DNA from: Azorinus chamasolen
Lineage: Eukaryota; Mollusca; Bivalvia; Cardiida; Solecurtidae
DNA: 64,000 nt
Reading direction: 5' to 3'
Assembly: GCA_963576725.1 (NCBI GenBank)
Contig: OY755247.1
Span: 11,501,534 to 11,565,533, forward strand
Shown in pieces: positions 60,276 through 64,000 of this stretch. How positions within the stretch are numbered: the stretch's first letter is position 1; the number at the start of each line of letters is the position of its first letter. The position numbers were made by a program, and so were the translations under genes. Under the pieces are notes generated by a model. That model saw only the letters and a program-made list of their open reading frames with translations, was not told the origin of the DNA and did not search any database.

Positions 60276-60524
60276 TTAACCTCTTCCCTGTTGCATATTC
60301 ATATAAGACGCAATGACATCATCGCTATTTATAAGCTGATTTTTATGATGGCATATGTACACAGGATGTTTTGACTCAAGACAGAAGCTGTAGAACCAGA
60401 TCTATATTATACCATAAGCAAACAGAACAGACCCTGATCAGACGGCTCCTATAGGAGCCGTCTGATCTGGGTCTACTCTGTTTGCAAATGTGTAAAAAAG
60501 CGTTTATATGAAGGAAAGGGGTAA
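60276..60524. mobile_element. TM-1 MITE, well preserved
   Basis: TTAACCTCTTCCCTGTTGCA left, P1 at 60417-60487 nearly consensus with CTCCTATAGGAG tip and T-T mismatch, right end ATGAAGGAAAGGGGTAA. Confidence 0.9.
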
Positions 60525-60553
60525 ATAGCAATCGCCGCCTACTACATGTAGTA

Positions 60554-60700
60554 TTAACCCTTTACACCATGCAAACGCCTTTGTGTTGCCTTTGCAAACA
60601 GAGTAGAACAAGATTAGATGGTTCTTACATGTGCTATTTGATCATAGTCAGTTCTATAAGGTTTGTTTACATGTATGGAAAAATAAAGATCTTATTTTCA
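60554..60700. mobile_element. TM-1b MITE, reverse, decayed
   Basis: TTAACCCTTTACACCATGCA, then a P1 with many changes (GTAGAACAAGATTAGATGG..CTATTTGATCATAG). The long arm is not recognisable. Confidence 0.65.
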
Positions 60701-60749
60701 AATCTTATCATGCTAAACGCAAACAGACTCGCACTTGCACACATTTTGG

Positions 60750-60858
60750 ATCCAGTAGGAGCTTTTTGCATAACTTTCGTCCTAGCATTAAGCTACCACC
60801 TGGATATAAGACCTAGGAATACATCTTTTAGGTGGTAACTATAGAAAGGTTATACTAT
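60750..60858. mobile_element. TG-1 right half
   Basis: GTAGGAGCTTTTTGCATAAC, GCATTAAGCTACCACCTGG and a CTATAGAAAGGTTATACTAT end. Confidence 0.65.
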
Positions 60859-61131
60859 AAGTGTACGTGATATGTATGGCTGCCAATTGTTTTTAACTAA
60901 CTAGGCCGATAATAGACAATTATCATTATGCTGGCTGTCACGTGAACGTTGGCTATTATATTTTGCTTTTCCCTTGTATTAAGAGTACCACATACAGGTA
61001 GAATACATCGGCATCTCAATTTGAAACTTGAGTTTTGGAGGAGAGAAATTGAAGGAAAGACAATATTTGTAGATCTAGATCCTAAGAATTGTTTCAGTCC
61101 ACTAAAACAAATGCCCCCCCTTTCCTTTGGA

Positions 61132-61240
61132 TTCAACCCTTTATACCATGAATATTCAGCTAAAAATAATGGCATCGTCAAAATGGTTAAATTGATTGAT
61201 ATAATAAGCACATATATCTGAATTAAATATACAGTATTTC
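61132..61240. mobile_element. TM-1b long-arm fragment
   Basis: TTCAACCCTTTATACCATGA, AATATTCAGCTAAAAATAATGGC and TTGATTGATATAATAAGCAC; no core. Confidence 0.65.
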
Positions 61241-61440
61241 ATACTGAATAGACTTAATAATTTAAACGGAAAGTGTCATTGCAAATCTAGGTCCGAGGAT
61301 CTGTTTCGTGTATGCGCCATGTTTATAGAGAATGTATAGTTTGTGTTACCCATTTAGATGAAACTCAATTAAATGCAGAAAAATGCAAAACAGTATTAGT
61401 TCTAGTTACTCGTATAAAAGTGCAACATTTACAAATTGAG

Positions 61441-61885
61441 AATCAAAAAGTTTGGAGCCGGATCAGACGTCGAGTTACGCGACTCAATAAAACCGGGTCT
61501 GCAATTTTCTCTTTTTGTGTTGCAATTTTTGCTCTCGGGGATCACCCCCTTTCAGAATTTATAATCTTCACAACAGCGGGTGTTAAGTGCTTGTGTGGCG
61601 GCCGTAAAACGTCGCCCCGTACTTCATTCTCAGTGTTGTTATACCTTCTGATCCTTTGAGATCATGAATTTCAGTACTTCTTGTTCTGAAAATTGAATAC
61701 CGCTTAAGCCGGTGTTAGGGGGCGTGAGCAGTGTTGCACTTTCAATAACTGTTCATGAACAGACTCAATAAAACCGAGTCTGCAATTTTCTCTTTTTGTG
61801 TTGCAATTTTTGCTCTCGGGGATCACCCCCTTTCAGAATTTATCATCTGGCTCCAAACTGTTTGCAAATAACACTAACCACAGAC
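61441..61885. mobile_element. P4 core split by a 363-bp insertion
   Basis: Left arm AAAGTTTGGAGCCGGATCAG..GTCGAGTTACGCGA and right arm TCATCTGGCTCCAAACTGTT share the GGAGCC change, so they belong to one palindrome. Between them lies 61481-61843. Confidence 0.7.
61481..61843 (+). repeat. Insert with 82-bp terminal direct repeats
   Basis: 61481-61562 and 61762-61843 match at all but one position (ACCGGGTC against ACCGAGTC). The 199-bp spacer is unique. The repeats do not start TG or end CA, so a TRIM-type retroelement is possible but unproven. Confidence 0.85.
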
Positions 61886-62028
61886 GTACATTTATGTATG
61901 ATTACTTACACCGTGTGCGTAAAAGACTATAACAGAGTGATGTATATATTTATGACGTCAAGCGGTCAAAGAAGATGATAGTTGACATGATTAATTAATA
62001 GGCCTTCCAATATAAAAAAACAATATAT

Positions 62029-62134
62029 AGTGACGCCGCTGTAAAAGTCACTTTTGAAACCATTATATCAATGCTTTCAAAACAATGGCGTTTACAGGGG
62101 CGTCAAAAGGCGTCAGTAGAAGGAATTTGGTTAA
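62029..62134. mobile_element. Compact TM-2 derivative, same arm on both sides
   Basis: The GTGACGCCGCTGTAAAAGTC side and the inverted AAATTCCTTCTACTGACGCC side both match the TM-2 left arm. P2 is reduced to GAAACCATTATATCAATG. The GGTAGATTTATTCAAAG arm is absent. Confidence 0.72.
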
Positions 62135-62321
62135 TTAAAGAAAGTTGCAGAAAACGAGACTGCACGTCGGAAAACGGACCAGCTTGCCGGACTTATACGA
62201 GGAATTCAGATTGGTAAAAAGTATGACGGGTTGTTTACTGAATGGATGGACAGCGATAAAACTTAAAGCACCGAAATACCTTTAAAAGAATGAAGAACAA
62301 GTCAGACTCTGATAGGACAAT

Positions 62322-62408
62322 ATATCGAGGGTTTGGTGCAAAACTATTCTAACTCCTTCACAAAGTGAAGGAGTTAGAATAGTTTTGCACCAAGCCCTCG
62401 AATTATAT
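62322..62408. repeat. 87-bp near-perfect palindrome
   Basis: ATATCGAGGGTTTGGTGCAA and AACTATTCTAACTCCTTCAC pair with the right arm around AAA. One mismatch (TTTGG/CAAGC). Confidence 0.92.
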
Positions 62409-62423
62409 CGATACAAATAATGT

Positions 62424-62465
62424 ATTAACCCTTTATCTGGTGAATATTCATGGTTATCATGAAAT
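62424..62465. mobile_element. TM-1b terminus cut by TM-4
   Basis: TTAACCCTTTATCTGGTGAA and TATTCATGG, then the TTAA of the next element. Confidence 0.65.
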
Positions 62466-62680
62466 TTAACCCTTTCGCTGCCAAAGTCTGTCGTCTGCTA
62501 ACTTTGTCGTATGCTACACATTTTCATTATTTTGATTTTCTTCATTTTTCTTTCAAAAACATAGTAACAGTAACAAACAGTTTGGATCCTGATGAGACGC
62601 CGAGTTACTCGGCGTCTCATCTGGATCCAAACTATTTGCATAGGTAATCACAGATCCGGCATTGGCAGCGAAAGGCTTAA
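62466..62680. mobile_element. TM-4 MITE, complete reference copy
   Basis: TTAACCCTTTCGCTGCCAAA to GGCAGCGAAAGGCTTAA, 215 bp. P4 at 62574-62640 is almost perfect with GACGCCGAGTTACTCGGCGTC tip and a single T-T mismatch. Confidence 0.92.
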
Positions 62681-62849
62681 TCATATGACGTATTGTTATG
62701 TTTTGTTATGATTAACCGTGTGTTGATTTGGAGAAAACGAGGAGAGGTCCACAGACCAGATTTGGTGACATCCGACAAAACAAAAGTGCTGAAGTGCTGG
62801 CATTTCAATGAATGCTGTAGCAACTGTACAGTCACTAGAGTTTGATATA

Positions 62850-63051
62850 CAGAAAAACCTCTCTATTGCGACCATTAAAAAGGCTAATTGAGTATAAGAA
62901 AAACAGGGACAGCTTAATGCAAGGTGAACATAAAACAGAAAGCTCCTAAAGAAGCATTCTGTTTTACTTTCACATTGCTTTAAGCATCCACCTGTCTTAA
63001 ACACCAAATAATCAATGTAACTTAGTGGTAAAAGATTGAGAGGTTTTACTG
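62850..63051. mobile_element. TG-1 MITE
   Basis: CAGAAAAACCTCTCTATTGC and inverted CAGTAAAACCTCTCAATC, TA flanks. P7 arms retain CAGAAAGCTCC/GAAGCATTCTG. A 151-codon minus-strand frame (62696-63151) runs across it and is not called. Confidence 0.88.
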
Positions 63052-63053
63052 TA

Positions 63054-63574
63054 ATCGAGAATATCGGACTGTTTATCAAACGTAAATTTTGTGTAGAGTA
63101 ATAAAAGCGATTTCCTTGAAGAGATTTTGAGGATTCGGACACGTATTGCACCGGTCTTGTTCAGAGCTTATACAGAACGGTTCTAAGGAGGATTATGCAA
63201 GCTATTTAATAAAAAGGACATCTGGCAAAGTATTAAAGTAGTAAATATCATGTGTTTGAATATGTGCGTTTATTGCTTTAGAATCTAGTTAACTGTTGAT
63301 TTCGAATTAATTGTCTGTCATTTAACGCGACAATATGGCTTCCTATTAAAGAATACTTATTTCGTCCTAGTGTAGGTCACAGAAAAATTATGACAATATT
63401 GAGAACAGTCATCGGTGAAGTATCGTATGATACAGTACACGAAGTGACGCAGTTGGTTGGTCACATGTCTGCTAGTTTGGGGCTTTCGATATTGATGAAT
63501 TCCTAGCCAACGTCACGCCAACAAGTAATACTTTGATAAATGAAAGGACGGATGGATTGACTTATAAAAATTGA
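63054..63574. other. Single-copy stretch
   Basis: No repeat or convincing frame recognised. Confidence 0.5.
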
Positions 63575-63706
63575 ATTACATTTGTGTTGTGTCCATGGAT
63601 GTATGAATTCAGAGCTGATCGGACACAACCTTTTTTACGTTAATTCCTTCTACGGAATTCATGCAAAAAGTTGTGTACACATCGATGAACACAACAAAAA
63701 TGTAAT
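63575..63706. mobile_element. Possible small MITE
   Basis: ATTACATTTGTGTTGTGTCC and the inverse of ATTACATTTTTGTTGTGTTC bound 132 bp; the inner GAATTCAGAGC..GGAATTCATGC is weakly inverted. A 68-codon frame overlaps it. Confidence 0.55.
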
Positions 63707-64000
63707 ACTATCTTTAAAGGGGAAGTCCCTACATCGACACATTTCAAAAGTGCCTAAAATATACAAAACTTATTTGTTTATATGCTGAAGTATATCGCAA
63801 GAAAACCAATCAAATAAGCACCGAAGAAGACACAGCCTTTACACGTTTTATATGTTATTCGGTAATGTATTAATTAGTATTTATTCGGCTCGCGTTTTAG
63901 TTTCGTTAACTGTTCGACCAAGTTCGATAATATTTTGTTGTAGAACAAAAAATATAAGAGTCGATGAAAACGGTTTATTTTGTATCACAAGGACATTTTT
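63707..64000. other. Right edge of window, nothing recognised
   Basis: AT-rich single-copy sequence to the end. Confidence 0.5.

Noticed and set aside
60897..61221. Two opposed frames of 104 and 90 codons
   Set aside because: Open on both strands over the same bases and overlapping a TM-1b fragment; no motif supports either.
61312..61659. 115-codon plus-strand frame
   Set aside because: It crosses the P4 arm and the first 82-bp direct repeat; coding potential is not evident.
62696..63151. 151-codon minus-strand frame
   Set aside because: It runs across a complete TG-1 MITE and its flanks, with no recognisable domain or codon bias.

Overview
The window looks like non-coding genomic DNA from a eukaryote, most likely a bivalve mollusc. 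This is an inference from repeat style: very dense palindromic MITEs, tandem-repeat-cored elements ending in a CCGA or GGAC tetranucleotide run, and a tRNA-derived SINE with a GAGT tail. I cannot name the species. No protein-coding gene is supported. Open frames are short, lie mostly across repeats on both strands, and show no recognisable domain. The longest (45087-45818, 243 codons) is a translated 32-bp minisatellite. Nothing looks bacterial, plasmid or phage.

Roughly two thirds of the window is short non-autonomous DNA transposons. Working names are mine. TM families have TTAA at both ends (the piggyBac-type target site) around a central palindrome. TM-1 (about 240 bp) has core P1, CAAACAGAG..GACCC.GATCAGACGG, with end variants 1a (TTAACCCTTTCCCTCATA), 1b (TTAACCCTTTACTCCAT) and mixed forms. 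Each TM-1 has a long arm of about 150 bp containing GAATATTCA and a short arm of about 45 bp. TM-2 (about 229 bp) has core P2, GAAACCATTGTGATAAATAG. TM-3 (250 bp) has core P3, AAATAGTGAAGACCCAGATG. TM-4 (about 215 bp) has core P4, CAAACAGTTTGGATCCTGAT. TM-5 and TM-6 are rarer. TG families have CAG..CTG ends between TA dinucleotides (pogo/Tigger/mariner style). TG-1 (about 204 bp) has core P7, GCTTAATGCAGGGTGAAAGT. TG-2 (361-362 bp) has core P8, CAAACCCTATGTTGTGACCA. TG-3 is a single copy. FB-1 and FB-2 are other foldback elements; FB-2 also carries P8.

Layout. 1-19.9 kb: chains of TM and TG elements, a 1.55-kb tandem-cored element at 2331-3880 and a 656-bp inverted-repeat element at 16929. 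20-21.6 kb: a second tandem-cored element. 21.6-33.5 kb: nested TM/TG/SINE insertions and a tandem amplification of a composite block (26.1-27.7 kb). 33.5-35.3 kb: an AT-rich array of 73-76-bp repeats. 35.4-45 kb: more MITEs and three tandem arrays. 45.1-45.8 kb: a TG-type terminus amplified about 20 times. 47.2-51.8 kb: lower repeat density, large palindromes, a local duplication and a SINE with a clear target-site duplication. 52.7-55.4 kb: two long minisatellites. 55.5-63 kb: nested MITEs. The last 1 kb is mostly single copy.

The elements work together only in an evolutionary sense. They insert into each other at TTAA or TA, share single TTAA boundaries, exchange cores and spawn minisatellites. 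All coordinates were read by eye. Ends at TTAA or TA are usually exact to a few bases; degenerate copies are approximate.
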